This document shows positions 7,898 through 17,903 of a stretch of DNA of 64,000 nt, piece after piece. Under the pieces are notes generated by a model. It searched no databases. It worked only from the letters and a program-made list of their open reading frames with translations, and was not told where the DNA came from. Position 1 is the first letter of the stretch. Each line of letters begins with the position of its first letter. A program made the position numbers and the translations under genes. The DNA comes from CAYQOX01 sp964419335 (GTDB lineage: Bacteria > Hinthialibacterota > Hinthialibacteria > Hinthialibacterales > Hinthialibacteraceae): assembly GCA_964419335.1 (NCBI GenBank), contig CAYQOX010000006.1:62001-126000 (forward strand), given 5' to 3'.

Positions 7898-10414
7898 ATG
7901 GTAAACACGGCTCAACACACCTCTTATGATGAAAGTAATATTGTCGTTTTAGAAGGCCTGGATGCGGTGCGGAAACGTCCCGCGATGTATATCGGAAGCA
8001 CCGGACCCACAGGGTTACACCACTTGGTCTATGAAGTGGTTGATAATTCGATCGATGAGGCGTCAGCCGGGTATGGCGGTCAGATTGATGTCATTATTCA
8101 CTCGGATAACAGCGTAACGGTGCAAGATCAAGGACGTGGTATTCCTGTCGGTAAACACAAACATCATCAAGACAAATCCGCCTTGGAAGTGGTCTTAACG
8201 GTGCTCCACGCGGGGGGGAAATTCGATAACAAGTCTTATAAAACCTCGGGTGGGCTGCACGGAGTGGGTATTTCCGTAGTGAATGCGCTTTCAGAATGGT
8301 TGGAAGTTGAAGTTAAGCGTGATGGCAAGGTTTACTATCAAAAATATAAGCATGGCTATCCTGAAGGCCCTGTCGAGATTATAAAGAATACGAAAAAAAG
8401 CGGTACGAAGATTCTCTTCAAGCCAGATACGAAGGTTTTTGAAAGCACGGTATTCTCTTTTGAGACCTTGGCAAATCGATTGCGGGAACTCGCCTTTTTA
8501 AACGCCGGGGTGACTATCAACCTGATTGATGAGCGGGAAGAGAATAAGCAGGCCACTTTTCATTTTAAAGGTGGAATCGTCGAGTTTGTGAAGTATTTAA
8601 ATCTAAATAAAAATACGATCCACAGCCGGCCGATTTATTTTCAACGGGAGCGCAAGATTGAATTAGAAAATGGCGAAGAAGAGATGGTTTTGGTCGAGAT
8701 CGCCATGCAGTATAACGATGGCTATCAAGAGAATGTGTTCTCTTTCGCGAATAATATTAATACGCGTGAAGGTGGGACCCACATGGCGGGATTTCGCTCG
8801 GCCTTGACACGCACCGTGAATGATTACATACGGAAAAATGATCTCTTGAAAAAGAGCGATATCACGATCTCCGGTGATGATATGCGTGAAGGTTTGGCCT
8901 GCGTGATCTCGGTGCGAATTTCAAATCCTCAATTTGAAGGGCAAACAAAGACCAAATTGGGAAATAGCGAGGTCAAGGGTCTGGTTGAATCGATCGTCAA
9001 TGAAGGATTGGCGGAGTATTTAGAAGAAAACCCGACTGAAGCGAAAAAAATCACTCAAAAGGTAGTTAGTGCAGCTCAAGCCCGTGAGGCGGCGCGGAAA
9101 GCGCGAACCTTAGCACGACGAAAAAACGTAATGGATGGCAGCGGTCTGCCGGGAAAATTGGCGGATTGTTCGGAACGCGATCCAGAAATATGTGAGATTT
9201 TCGTCGTCGAAGGGGATTCTGCCGGTGGCTCAGCCAAACAGGGGCGAGACCGCCGCTTTCAAGCGATCCTGCCGCTTAAGGGAAAGATTATTAATGTAGA
9301 AAAAGCCCGACTGGATAAAGTGCTTTCTAACGATGAAATTCAGACGATGATTACTGCTCTCGGGACTGGTGTCGGGGAAGAAGATTTTAATTTATCCAAG
9401 ACTCGGTATCATAAGTTGATCATCATGACAGACGCGGACGTAGATGGTGCCCACATACGTACCTTGTTATTAACCTTCTTTTTCCGACAAATGCCAGAAT
9501 TGATTGATGCGGGGTATGTCTATATCGCTCAGCCGCCCTTGTTCAGGGTTAAGCGTGGAAAAAAAGAATATTATATCGAGTCGGAGCGAGAATTAGATTC
9601 GTACTTGCGTGATCTCGGTGTTGAAGGGGTGGAGTGTTTCCCGGTGAAAGATGGTGAAAACGCCAAACCTTTGACCAAAAATCAACTTAAAGAATTAGTG
9701 GATGCGATTATTCAGTTAAATGAGTTCGATAGTAAGTTAAAGCGGCGTGGCTTAAGCTTGCGTGAATTGCTTTATGAACGCAAGAAAAGTGGAAAAACCC
9801 TTCCTTTATATAAGATTTTCAGTGAAGCAGGAGAGCAATACGCTTATACTGAAAAAGAATATACCGAAATCATCGACAACCTGCAAGAAGTCTCCGACGA
9901 AAGTGGGAAAGAGAAAGAAAAGGATGCGGAGTTTATTTCTAAGTTCCGGTCGATTGAATTTTTTGAGTCACAGGACGTAGAACCTATCGTGCAGAAATTG
10001 GAAAAACTTGGTATTGATCTCCATGAACGTTGGCCCATGAGAGAAGAGTATCATACTCCGGGGTTGGATGGAGAAAAACAAAAAGAAGAAGAAGAAAAAC
10101 TACCTGCCTTATATCGGGTTGAACAAAAAGGCTCGAGTGACATGATCTTTTATCTCCCGCAATTATTCGAGGCAGTGAAACTCGCGGGGCGAAAAGGTGT
10201 GGATATTCAGCGGTATAAAGGGTTGGGCGAAATGAATCCCAATCAATTGTGGGAAACAACCATGAATCCAGAATCACGCACGATTTTACAGGTAAGTATG
10301 GAAGACGCAGTAGAAGCGGAAACCTTGTTTACGGTGTTGATGGGAGATTCGGTGGAACCCCGACGAGACTTTATCCAACGTCATGCGCCTGAAGTCCGCT
10401 TTTTGGACATTTAG
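7898..10414 (+). CDS. gyrB: DNA gyrase subunit B
   Basis: This is the ATPase and TOPRIM subunit of DNA gyrase, which introduces negative supercoils together with GyrA (not in the window). The 838-residue protein starts with the GHKL ATPase (EGLDAVRKRPAMYIG near 20, VVDNSIDEA, DQGRGIPV, SGGLHGVG). It continues with the transducer domain, then TOPRIM (VVEGDSAGGSAKQGRD near 443 and TDADVDGAHI near 510), and ends with the conserved QRYKGLGEMNP and RRDFIQ. It is longer than the roughly 640-residue form because it carries a charged insertion between TOPRIM and the C-terminus, as in many Gram-negative GyrB proteins. It has its own promoter and leader. The gene is not next to dnaA, recF or gyrA. Confidence 0.97.
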   Translation: MVNTAQHTSYDESNIVVLEGLDAVRKRPAMYIGSTGPTGLHHLVYEVVDNSIDEASAGYGGQIDVIIHSDNSVTVQDQGRGIPVGKHKHHQDKSALEVVLTVLHAGGKFDNKSYKTSGGLHGVGISVVNALSEWLEVEVKRDGKVYYQKYKHGYPEGPVEIIKNTKKSGTKILFKPDTKVFESTVFSFETLANRLRELAFLNAGVTINLIDEREENKQATFHFKGGIVEFVKYLNLNKNTIHSRPIYFQRERKIELENGEEEMVLVEIAMQYNDGYQENVFSFANNINTREGGTHMAGFRSALTRTVNDYIRKNDLLKKSDITISGDDMREGLACVISVRISNPQFEGQTKTKLGNSEVKGLVESIVNEGLAEYLEENPTEAKKITQKVVSAAQAREAARKARTLARRKNVMDGSGLPGKLADCSERDPEICEIFVVEGDSAGGSAKQGRDRRFQAILPLKGKIINVEKARLDKVLSNDEIQTMITALGTGVGEEDFNLSKTRYHKLIIMTDADVDGAHIRTLLLTFFFRQMPELIDAGYVYIAQPPLFRVKRGKKEYYIESERELDSYLRDLGVEGVECFPVKDGENAKPLTKNQLKELVDAIIQLNEFDSKLKRRGLSLRELLYERKKSGKTLPLYKIFSEAGEQYAYTEKEYTEIIDNLQEVSDESGKEKEKDAEFISKFRSIEFFESQDVEPIVQKLEKLGIDLHERWPMREEYHTPGLDGEKQKEEEEKLPALYRVEQKGSSDMIFYLPQLFEAVKLAGRKGVDIQRYKGLGEMNPNQLWETTMNPESRTILQVSMEDAVEAETLFTVLMGDSVEPRRDFIQRHAPEVRFLDI

Positions 10415-10527
10415 GTGATAAAGCAAACGTGCATTGCGTTGGTATTGAGGCCAATTTGCTTAGTAACCATACTAGCCGAGTGAAAACGGATTGTATTGAT
10501 CGCATCATTCAAAAGTTTTATTCTTGC

Positions 10528-12330
10528 ATGAAAGTTGGGGTATTGCTTCTTGTTTTGCCGTCTCTGCTTCATGCTGGGACGATTGAAGAGTTATTGCAAA
10601 CTTATCCCCAGCGGCAGCAGCAATATCTCCAATCGCTCATTCAACAAGAAGAGATTTCTTCCCCCATCCGAGGGGCGCTGCGTCTCCTTTTACAAGAAAA
10701 TGGTGATGAAGCCAACCTCATGGTAAGAAATTATGAGGGGGCTTCTTCTACCTTAGAAAGAAATCTTTTCTTCCTTCGTCTGCTTTACGCTTTCCCTCCA
10801 CATTCTGAAATATTTAAATCCAGCACGCGAGAAAAGCTCGAGAAAGAAATCACCAATTATGTAAAGCAATATATCGCCCCTATTTTTTCGACAGAAGAAG
10901 AGCCGGTTTACGAAAGCCATATCATCGCACGAAATGTGTTTCTCCTGCTATGGGCAGATTATGTAAACTCGGCTTCGCTGGAGTACCCCTGGCCGGATGA
11001 AGGGGATCCAGAATCCCATGAACAACGCTATCGGCAAGAGGTGCATGAGTGGTTAGATTTTCGAGGGCGATATGGATTCCAAGACCGAGCTTCGGCGTAT
11101 TATTCCCTTAATATCACGGCTCTTCTCTGTTTACGGGATTTCTGTGAAGATGAAAACTTGAAAATTAAAGCGGATAGTGTGATCGATTTGATGGTTGCCG
11201 ATATTGCCCAAGAATCGCTGAATGGCCATTGGGGAGGCGCGCGTTGTCGTTCGTTCGAATCCGCTTCTCTCAAGCCTGGTTTCGATTTTTATTTTCTTCT
11301 TTTTGGGGGGCCGGAAAATGAGGTGGATGAAAAACTCGATCCCTCTTCTTTGCATTTAGCGCTGAGCGATTATCGGCCTCCTCCCGTTTTGGTCAAGATA
11401 GGGCATGAATGGGCGCTTCGTGGGACGTATGAAGTAAAGACCCGTTATTGTTTGGATTTAGATAATCCCGAGGGAGGGGTGGGGCGCAAGTATTCTTATG
11501 TCACTCCGCATTATATCTTAGGATCATTTCAAACGCGTAATGAGATGAGTCCTTGGCAATCGCGGCCGTGGGATCTATTGGTACGTGGGGAGGACGATGA
11601 AGGCTACCATATGTTTACTTTTACGGGGAATCAACTTTTTAGCGGGGGAAGCCCACCGTATGAGGAAGAGTTCTTTCTGTGGAATACGACAAGCTTCCAA
11701 TATAAAAATGTCTTGTTTTGTAAGTTTCATCGAAGTGATCGGAAACGAGCAGGCTTTCAATCGCTAACCAGCGGAATCGATCATCGTTACGTAAAATGGC
11801 CAACCCGTTTATGGGTCCCAAATGAGTTGGCACCTTTTGTAGAAGAGAATGGTTGGTGGTTTGCGGAGGTTGGCAAGGTTTATATTGCTTGCCGTCCGCT
11901 GACTGGATTGGCTTATTGGTGGCGTTCAGGGTTGATGCAGGGAGAAGAAAATATTCACGCGGCGATCTTAACTTTTCATGATTTGGATACTGCTTTTTTG
12001 TTAGAAGTTGAATTGGCTTCAAATTTTTCTTCTTTTTCTGAATTTAAAAACGAAATCCATGAGGCTCCTTTGGAAGTGGATGAAAATTGGAGTACCTATG
12101 TTTCAAGGCAGGGAGATGTTTACCTGTTTTCCCTTGATGGAGAGCGATTTTTGGTGAATGGCGAAGATGCCGATCCCTGGTCTGATTCTGACTACCAACT
12201 CTATTCCAGTCCCTATACGAAAGCGGAATATGGCTCAGGATTATTTCGAGCAGAGTGGGATCCATATTCTTTGGAAATTGATTTGAGAGACCCCGATTCA
12301 CCCAAGCGTGTCATGACACAAGAGGAATAA
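10528..12330 (+). CDS. Secreted protein of unknown function
   Basis: This is a roughly 600-residue exported protein. I place the start at the ATG at 10528 because it begins a clear signal peptide (MKVGVLLLVLPSLLHA, then GT). An in-frame GTG at 10429, 33 codons upstream, has a better ribosome site (AGGTGA), so the true start is not settled. The N-terminal half is helix-rich with Tyr/Trp and Glu. Stretches such as RNVFLLLWADYVN and RASAYYSLNITALLCL could form an alpha/alpha toroid like polysaccharide lyases. The C-terminal half is strand-rich with many aromatic residues. No family signature is certain. It lies directly behind gyrB and may be cotranscribed with it or with nadE. Confidence 0.7.
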   Translation: MKVGVLLLVLPSLLHAGTIEELLQTYPQRQQQYLQSLIQQEEISSPIRGALRLLLQENGDEANLMVRNYEGASSTLERNLFFLRLLYAFPPHSEIFKSSTREKLEKEITNYVKQYIAPIFSTEEEPVYESHIIARNVFLLLWADYVNSASLEYPWPDEGDPESHEQRYRQEVHEWLDFRGRYGFQDRASAYYSLNITALLCLRDFCEDENLKIKADSVIDLMVADIAQESLNGHWGGARCRSFESASLKPGFDFYFLLFGGPENEVDEKLDPSSLHLALSDYRPPPVLVKIGHEWALRGTYEVKTRYCLDLDNPEGGVGRKYSYVTPHYILGSFQTRNEMSPWQSRPWDLLVRGEDDEGYHMFTFTGNQLFSGGSPPYEEEFFLWNTTSFQYKNVLFCKFHRSDRKRAGFQSLTSGIDHRYVKWPTRLWVPNELAPFVEENGWWFAEVGKVYIACRPLTGLAYWWRSGLMQGEENIHAAILTFHDLDTAFLLEVELASNFSSFSEFKNEIHEAPLEVDENWSTYVSRQGDVYLFSLDGERFLVNGEDADPWSDSDYQLYSSPYTKAEYGSGLFRAEWDPYSLEIDLRDPDSPKRVMTQEE

Positions 12331-12387
12331 ATAGATACACTGTTTGGTAATGAATGCATACACCCAATTATTGGCGAGAATGAATTT

Positions 12388-14163
12388 ATGAATAAGAGTA
12401 AAAAATCATTTGTACGTCTCGGGGCTGCCCAGATTAATCCTACAGTAGGAGACTTGGAGGGAAATACCCAGAAGATTATTCAATGGATAGAGAAAGCGCG
12501 CGGGCAGGGAGTGCAATTTTTGGTTTTTCCTGAATTAACCATTTGTGGATATCCTCCCAAGGATTTGTTGTTAAAAACCCAGTTTATTGCAGACCAAATT
12601 AAATACCTGAAGAAAATTATTCCACAGACAAAAGGGATGTTAGTGGTTGTGGGATTGGTGATCCGCGAAGGGGATAGTTATAACGCAGCCGCGGTGATTC
12701 ATGATGGGAAATTGGTAGGATTTACTCGGAAAGTAGGATTGCCCAATTACCGGGTTTTTGATGAAAAGCGCTACTTTCATAAAGGGGATTATTTATCGGT
12801 GGTGCAAACCGACCTGGGTGGAGTCGGGATATTGATTTGTGAAGATATGTGGCAGCCGCAAACGGTGGCTAATCTCGCGTCGGCCGGGGTGGATTTGATC
12901 TTATGCTTGTCTGCTTCCCCTTTTAGTGTGGGACGTCCGATTGAGCGGGATATTTTAATCAAAAGCCGTTGTCAGGATTTTTCTGTAGGTATGGTGTTTT
13001 GTAATCAAGTGGGGGGACAGGATGAGTTGATTTTTGATGGCCGAAGTATGATTGTCTCGCCTCGAGCCCAGACCATTGCCCAGGCCAAGGCCTATGAAGA
13101 AGATTTGATTGTCGGGGATATACATTTTGAGGATATTCATCGAGGACGGCTGGCAGTTCCGATTCAGCGGGATGTGCTTCGAGTGGAGGTGCCAGGTAGC
13201 GAGCCGGTGAAATTGCATCATTCTGAAGGGGTGACCGCCCCTGCTCCGTTAGAGCAAAGTCGGATTGATATTACTCGTAACCCTTTTTTGCCGCGTTCGG
13301 TAACGAACTGCTATGATCCCATTGAAGATGCTTATAAGGCTTTGGTGTTGGGGATTTCCGATTATGTCCGTAAAAATGGATTCAAGAATGTAGCCTTGGG
13401 ACTAAGTGGTGGGATTGATTCGGCTTTAGCGGGAACCTTGGCAGTGGATGCTCTCGGAGCGGAGCATGTTGTGGGGGTATCTATGCCCAGCCGCTATTCG
13501 TCTGAACATAGCCAAAGCGATGCTAGTTTGTTAGCGAGTAATTTAGAGATCGAATACAAGACCTTTGAAATCGAAGATATTTTTTCTCAATACCTTTCAC
13601 TTTTTGAAGAGGAATTTAAGGGATTCGAGCCGGATATTACTGAGGAAAATCTGCAATCCCGTATCCGGGGAAATATCCTCATGGCTTTATCCAACAAGTT
13701 TGGTCATTTAGTCTTAGCCACGGGGAACAAGTCGGAGATGGCGGTTGGTTATGCAACTCTGTATGGCGATATGTGCGGTGGGCTGGCCGTGATTGCGGAT
13801 GTCCCCAAGACAATGGTTTTTTCCATGGCGCGTTATCGCAACCAGGTGGCGGGGTATCCTTTAATCCCGGAAAATATTATTACGAAACCGCCATCGGCTG
13901 AATTACGGCCTGATCAAAAAGATACAGACTCTTTGCCGGATTATGAAATCCTCGATGGGATTTTGCATGCTTATATTGAGCAGGATTGCAGTATAGAAGA
14001 GATTGTGGATTTGGGGTATGATAGTGAACTCGTACAAAAAACCGTCAATATGGTCGACCGGGCAGAGTACAAGCGCCGACAAGCGGCACTGGTGCTGCGG
14101 GTAACTTCAAAAGCCTTTGGCAGTGATCGTCGCTTGCCGGTGACGAATAAATACCAATCGTAA
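12388..14163 (+). CDS. nadE: Glutamine-dependent NAD+ synthetase
   Basis: This enzyme performs the last step of NAD biosynthesis, amidating nicotinic acid adenine dinucleotide using glutamine and ATP. The 591-residue protein fuses two domains. The N-terminal nitrilase-type glutaminase shows the Glu-Lys-Cys triad: FPEL with Glu49, RKVGLPNYR with Lys115 and LICEDMW with Cys151. The C-terminal ATP pyrophosphatase domain carries the PP-loop GLSGGIDSALAG (about 340-352), TGNKSEMAVGY and the tail RAEYKRRQA. The length and fusion match the bacterial glutamine-dependent type. It is followed closely by a small membrane protein gene, so the two may be cotranscribed. Confidence 0.96.
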   Translation: MNKSKKSFVRLGAAQINPTVGDLEGNTQKIIQWIEKARGQGVQFLVFPELTICGYPPKDLLLKTQFIADQIKYLKKIIPQTKGMLVVVGLVIREGDSYNAAAVIHDGKLVGFTRKVGLPNYRVFDEKRYFHKGDYLSVVQTDLGGVGILICEDMWQPQTVANLASAGVDLILCLSASPFSVGRPIERDILIKSRCQDFSVGMVFCNQVGGQDELIFDGRSMIVSPRAQTIAQAKAYEEDLIVGDIHFEDIHRGRLAVPIQRDVLRVEVPGSEPVKLHHSEGVTAPAPLEQSRIDITRNPFLPRSVTNCYDPIEDAYKALVLGISDYVRKNGFKNVALGLSGGIDSALAGTLAVDALGAEHVVGVSMPSRYSSEHSQSDASLLASNLEIEYKTFEIEDIFSQYLSLFEEEFKGFEPDITEENLQSRIRGNILMALSNKFGHLVLATGNKSEMAVGYATLYGDMCGGLAVIADVPKTMVFSMARYRNQVAGYPLIPENIITKPPSAELRPDQKDTDSLPDYEILDGILHAYIEQDCSIEEIVDLGYDSELVQKTVNMVDRAEYKRRQAALVLRVTSKAFGSDRRLPVTNKYQS

Positions 14164-14185
14164 AGAAATCTTGAGGGAAAGATTT

Positions 14186-14686
14186 ATGAATTTGTATTTG
14201 GTGTTGGCTCAAAGTAAAAGTTTTATGGATAAGTATTTGCCCTTGGCTGAATTATTTGATTCCCCCTATTTCTTTTGGCCGGTCATGGGCAGTGCGATTT
14301 TATTTTTGCTTTTTTCCTTCATTTTTTTGTTTTATGTGAAAAGGATGGAAAAGCAGGTGAAGGATTGGGGAGAAGGGAAGAGTATAGATGAAATTGTCGC
14401 TCGATTGGATAGCGATGATCCCAAGGAATCACGCTATGCCTTTGTTTACCTGCGGAATTATGTGAGTGATGTGGATATAGAACGATTAATCGAGATATTA
14501 AAGAAACAGCGGAAGAGTGGGAAAATCAATCCTCATCTCATTTTTTTGCTGGAGGATTTAAACGTGGTTTCGGCGATCCCGTTGTTGGAAGAAATTGCCC
14601 GGGGCAAATCCCATGCGGCTGAATTGGCGAAACATGCGTTAGATTATATGATTCCTGAAGAAGAATTGGAATCAAAGAAGGCTTAA
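14186..14686 (+). CDS. Membrane-anchored HEAT-like small protein
   Basis: This is a 166-residue protein. The ATG at 14186 is preferred over an in-frame TTG at 14171 because it is preceded by GAGGGAAAG. A single strong membrane span (SAILFLLFSFIFLFYVKR, about 31-48) follows a short N-terminus. The rest is a soluble helical domain with repeated helix pairs (ESRYAFVYLRNY, SAIPLLEEIARG) like one or two HEAT repeats, probably facing the cytoplasm. It lies 22 bp behind nadE. Its function is unknown; a protein-interaction scaffold is the most that can be inferred. Confidence 0.75.
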   Translation: MNLYLVLAQSKSFMDKYLPLAELFDSPYFFWPVMGSAILFLLFSFIFLFYVKRMEKQVKDWGEGKSIDEIVARLDSDDPKESRYAFVYLRNYVSDVDIERLIEILKKQRKSGKINPHLIFLLEDLNVVSAIPLLEEIARGKSHAAELAKHALDYMIPEEELESKKA

Positions 14687-14773
14687 TACCCGTTTGAAAG
14701 AATATTCGCAAAACCTACTTCTTGATCCCTGAACCCTTGTGCCTGCTTACGCCAAAAAAAGGTTTATCCATCC

Positions 14774-17701
14774 ATGAAAACAGTATATTCGCTGGTTTTG
14801 ATTTTTTTCTCATTGTCAGGTTTTGTCTTTTCAGGTTGGAGTGAGATTGTCATTAACGAACTCATGTATCATCCTCTGACCAATGATCATGATGAGGAAT
14901 ATGTCGAACTCTATAACACGGGTTCCCAGGATGTGAATTTGCATCGATATGCTTTTTCTGAGGGGATTACTTTTACTTTTACAGAACCTTATACCCTGCC
15001 TGCCAATGGCTATGTGGTTGTCGCGAAAAACGCTGAGAAAATCAAGGAAATGTATGGTATCGAGAATGTGGTGGGCAATTTTCTCGGCCGCTTGAGTAAT
15101 TCAGGAGAAACTTTAATTTTTGAAGATCATCTTGGAAGAGTCCTTGATCGAATGAGTTATTTGGATGAAGAACCCTGGCCTGAGTCTCCTGATGGGGATG
15201 GACCATCCTTAGAACTCATTGATCCGAATCAGGGTCGGAATCAACCTCAAAATTGGCGCGCTAGTGCAGAACCTTCTTCTGGTTTTTATTGGGGATCTCC
15301 GGGGAGGGCTAATGGGCGAGTTGTGAGCAATCAACCGCCGAAAATCGTGGATGTGCGTCACTTTCCAGAATCTCCATCTTTTGGGGACGGGGTTTTTCTA
15401 CGCGCTGAGGTCGTGGATGAGACGGGGGTGATGGAAGTTTGGGCAGAGTACCAGGCAGTTCGGATATGCTCAAGCGAGGATGACCATCCTATGCCGGTGG
15501 AAGAAAATAAATGGCATCGGATCGATCTGTTTGACGATGGGAGTCATGGCGACCGGATCCCATTTGATAACACATATGAGAATGAATTGCCTGAGTTCCC
15601 GGCGGGGACTTTGATTCGCTATAAAATTTATGCGCATGATTTTCTTTCTGAACGTTCGGTCGCTCCTACTCAATATGAATTTCCACGGAAGCATGGGATT
15701 TATATTCAAGAACCCCAGCCAGAATCGCAAGTTCCAAAGTATGTCATTTCGCTGGATAAAAGTGCGTTTGAGGAGTTAGAACGTAATAGCCATTTCTCTG
15801 TTGATGAAGAGAATTTTAATAACCGGGTTCGAGGCACGTTTATTAGTGCAGATGGGATTGTTTATGAAGATGTGCAGATGCGCTTTTTGGGGACCCGTTC
15901 AGAGCGGTTGTCGCCGAAGAAAGGCTGGAAACTTTTTTTCAATAATAATTATGCGTTTAAGGAAAACGATGAGTTAAATCTCGACGCTCTACTCCATGGC
16001 AACCATCCTTCACGCCGAGGCGATGCGGGATTGTATGAAACGATTGCTTGGTATATATATCATCATGCAGGAGTCGCTCCTGTTCGAACAGATGTTATTC
16101 AACTGAGCGTAAATGGTGAAAATCAAGGTGTTTACTTGGAGAGAGAGGATGTAGAAGAAGATTTCTTGGAACGGATCGGCCGTGATTCTGACGCAAATTT
16201 GTATTATTCCCAAGGAACACCCTATATCCGCGGTGATGAGCGTATTCTTGCTTCCACAGAGGAATATAAGAAGGTTTATGAAAATCAAACCAATAGCAGT
16301 GCAGATTACCGTGATTTGATCTTATTTATTGAAAAGTTGAATACCCTGGAGGGTGAAGATCTCAAGTCCTTTTTTATGAACGAGGTAGACGTTAATCGCT
16401 TGGTGTCTTATTTGGCGGCGGGGACGCTATGTGTGGATGTGGATCACGTATGGCATAACCATTATTTGTATCATCGACTGACGGATGGACGATGGGAGAT
16501 CTTTCCAGAGCGGTTAGATCGCACCTTTGAGAATACCCAGGCTGGATTGTATATGGATTTAAGTCCACTAGGGAGTCAGGATGGAGTGTGGCCCTTAGCC
16601 CGGCAATTCTTCTCTAATCTTGAATTCCAGTTGCGTTATGAGCAACGCATTCGTGAATTGCTGAGCCAGGTTTATGAGCCTAGCCGTTTGTATCCTGTGA
16701 TCGATCGTTTTGTTGAGCGCTACAAGGAGGCAGCCCGGAAGGATCGTGAACGGTGGAAAAATGTCATGCCGGGATATCGATCGTTACAAGAACAGGCCGA
16801 TTCTTTAAAACAGTTTATTAAAGAGCGGCGAGAAAAGCTTATTGCGCAGTTGCCTTGGGATGTAATTGTCACTCAGGTGGAGAATGATCCAGTGACACCG
16901 ACTTCGGTGGATTCGACTGAGTTCAGGATTCGCGTTTTATCGGCGGTACCCATCCAGCAGGTGGTCTTAAATACGTATGTTGAGGGGGATAGTGCGATAC
17001 AGACAACAAAGATGCAGCCGACTGAGAATGCAGGGGAGTATAAAGCCAGTTTTTCTCCTTTGCAGCCTGATGATGTGGTGCATTATTTTTTCACGATTCA
17101 CAAACTTCAAAGTACAAACCGTTATCCCCGATCACCGATGGAAGAGTTTGTGATGCATGTAAAGGATGACGTGGAAGATTTTTATTCCAACGTGGTGATC
17201 AACGAAATTATGTATCATAGCCCTGTGGATGAGAATGAATGGATTGAATTATATAATTCCAATGATTTTGCTTTGGATGTAGGAGGATGGGTCGTAAAAG
17301 ACAAAGAAGAAACGCATCAGTTTGTTCTTCCAGAAAATACTACTATTGAAGCGAATGGTTATCTAGTTCTTGCGCACGATACATCGCTGCTTGCTTATTA
17401 TTACCAACATACTGAGGCTTTGGGGAACCTTCCTTTTCATTTTAGCAACAGTGGAGATCAAGTTCGCGTGTTTGACCCCGGGGGAAATTTAGTCGATTTT
17501 TTGGAGTTTGATGATTCTTCTCCTTGGCCGAGTGAAGCCGATGGGGATGGCCCTTCGTTGGAGTTGATTCGGCCTGATTATGATAATTCTTCTCCCTCCT
17601 CATGGAAAAGTAGCGAAGGCGATTTTCTTTGGGGAACGCCTGGGAGGCGAAATAGCGTTTCCCCCGAATCTACGAGAATTAAATCATGGGAATTGTATTA
17701 A
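14774..17701 (+). CDS. Secreted lamin-tail/CotH-kinase-like protein
   Basis: This is a 975-residue exported protein with a signal peptide (about 1-22). A first lamin-tail domain (INELMYHPL with EYVELYN, about 26-175) ends with DGDGPSLELIDP and GSPGRANG. A linker beta domain follows. Next is a CotH-like kinase region (about 330-690) with LSPKKGWKLFF, GENQGVYLEREDVEEDFLER and GRWEIFPERLDRTF. After a beta-sandwich there is a second lamin-tail domain (INEIMYHSPVDENEWIELYN, about 835-965) with the same ending motifs as the first. CotH proteins phosphorylate secreted substrates. Here the usual WDxD metal motif reads ERLD, so activity may be reduced. Such fusions are common in environmental PVC-like genomes, where they probably act at the cell surface. 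Confidence 0.88.
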   Translation: MKTVYSLVLIFFSLSGFVFSGWSEIVINELMYHPLTNDHDEEYVELYNTGSQDVNLHRYAFSEGITFTFTEPYTLPANGYVVVAKNAEKIKEMYGIENVVGNFLGRLSNSGETLIFEDHLGRVLDRMSYLDEEPWPESPDGDGPSLELIDPNQGRNQPQNWRASAEPSSGFYWGSPGRANGRVVSNQPPKIVDVRHFPESPSFGDGVFLRAEVVDETGVMEVWAEYQAVRICSSEDDHPMPVEENKWHRIDLFDDGSHGDRIPFDNTYENELPEFPAGTLIRYKIYAHDFLSERSVAPTQYEFPRKHGIYIQEPQPESQVPKYVISLDKSAFEELERNSHFSVDEENFNNRVRGTFISADGIVYEDVQMRFLGTRSERLSPKKGWKLFFNNNYAFKENDELNLDALLHGNHPSRRGDAGLYETIAWYIYHHAGVAPVRTDVIQLSVNGENQGVYLEREDVEEDFLERIGRDSDANLYYSQGTPYIRGDERILASTEEYKKVYENQTNSSADYRDLILFIEKLNTLEGEDLKSFFMNEVDVNRLVSYLAAGTLCVDVDHVWHNHYLYHRLTDGRWEIFPERLDRTFENTQAGLYMDLSPLGSQDGVWPLARQFFSNLEFQLRYEQRIRELLSQVYEPSRLYPVIDRFVERYKEAARKDRERWKNVMPGYRSLQEQADSLKQFIKERREKLIAQLPWDVIVTQVENDPVTPTSVDSTEFRIRVLSAVPIQQVVLNTYVEGDSAIQTTKMQPTENAGEYKASFSPLQPDDVVHYFFTIHKLQSTNRYPRSPMEEFVMHVKDDVEDFYSNVVINEIMYHSPVDENEWIELYNSNDFALDVGGWVVKDKEETHQFVLPENTTIEANGYLVLAHDTSLLAYYYQHTEALGNLPFHFSNSGDQVRVFDPGGNLVDFLEFDDSSPWPSEADGDGPSLELIRPDYDNSSPSSWKSSEGDFLWGTPGRRNSVSPESTRIKSWELY

Positions 17702-17903
17702 TATTTGAATATATTGAATTTCGTTCTAATTGATTAATTGTGAATCGAGGTGAAAAGTGTAAATAAAGCGCTATGAGGTCTGTTGGGGCACTTTATTTTT
17801 TTAATCGACGGTCGACAATAATTGTGGTACGATTAAATAAGAATGCTCATTTTGAAATCAATAGTGTTTGTATTGAATATCCCGCCGGTGGGGAGAACCG
17901 ATT

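Noticed and set aside
7591..7929. 112-codon frame ahead of gyrB
   Set aside because: It runs through the gyrB promoter and leader inverted repeat and overlaps the gyrB start in another frame; composition is not protein-like.
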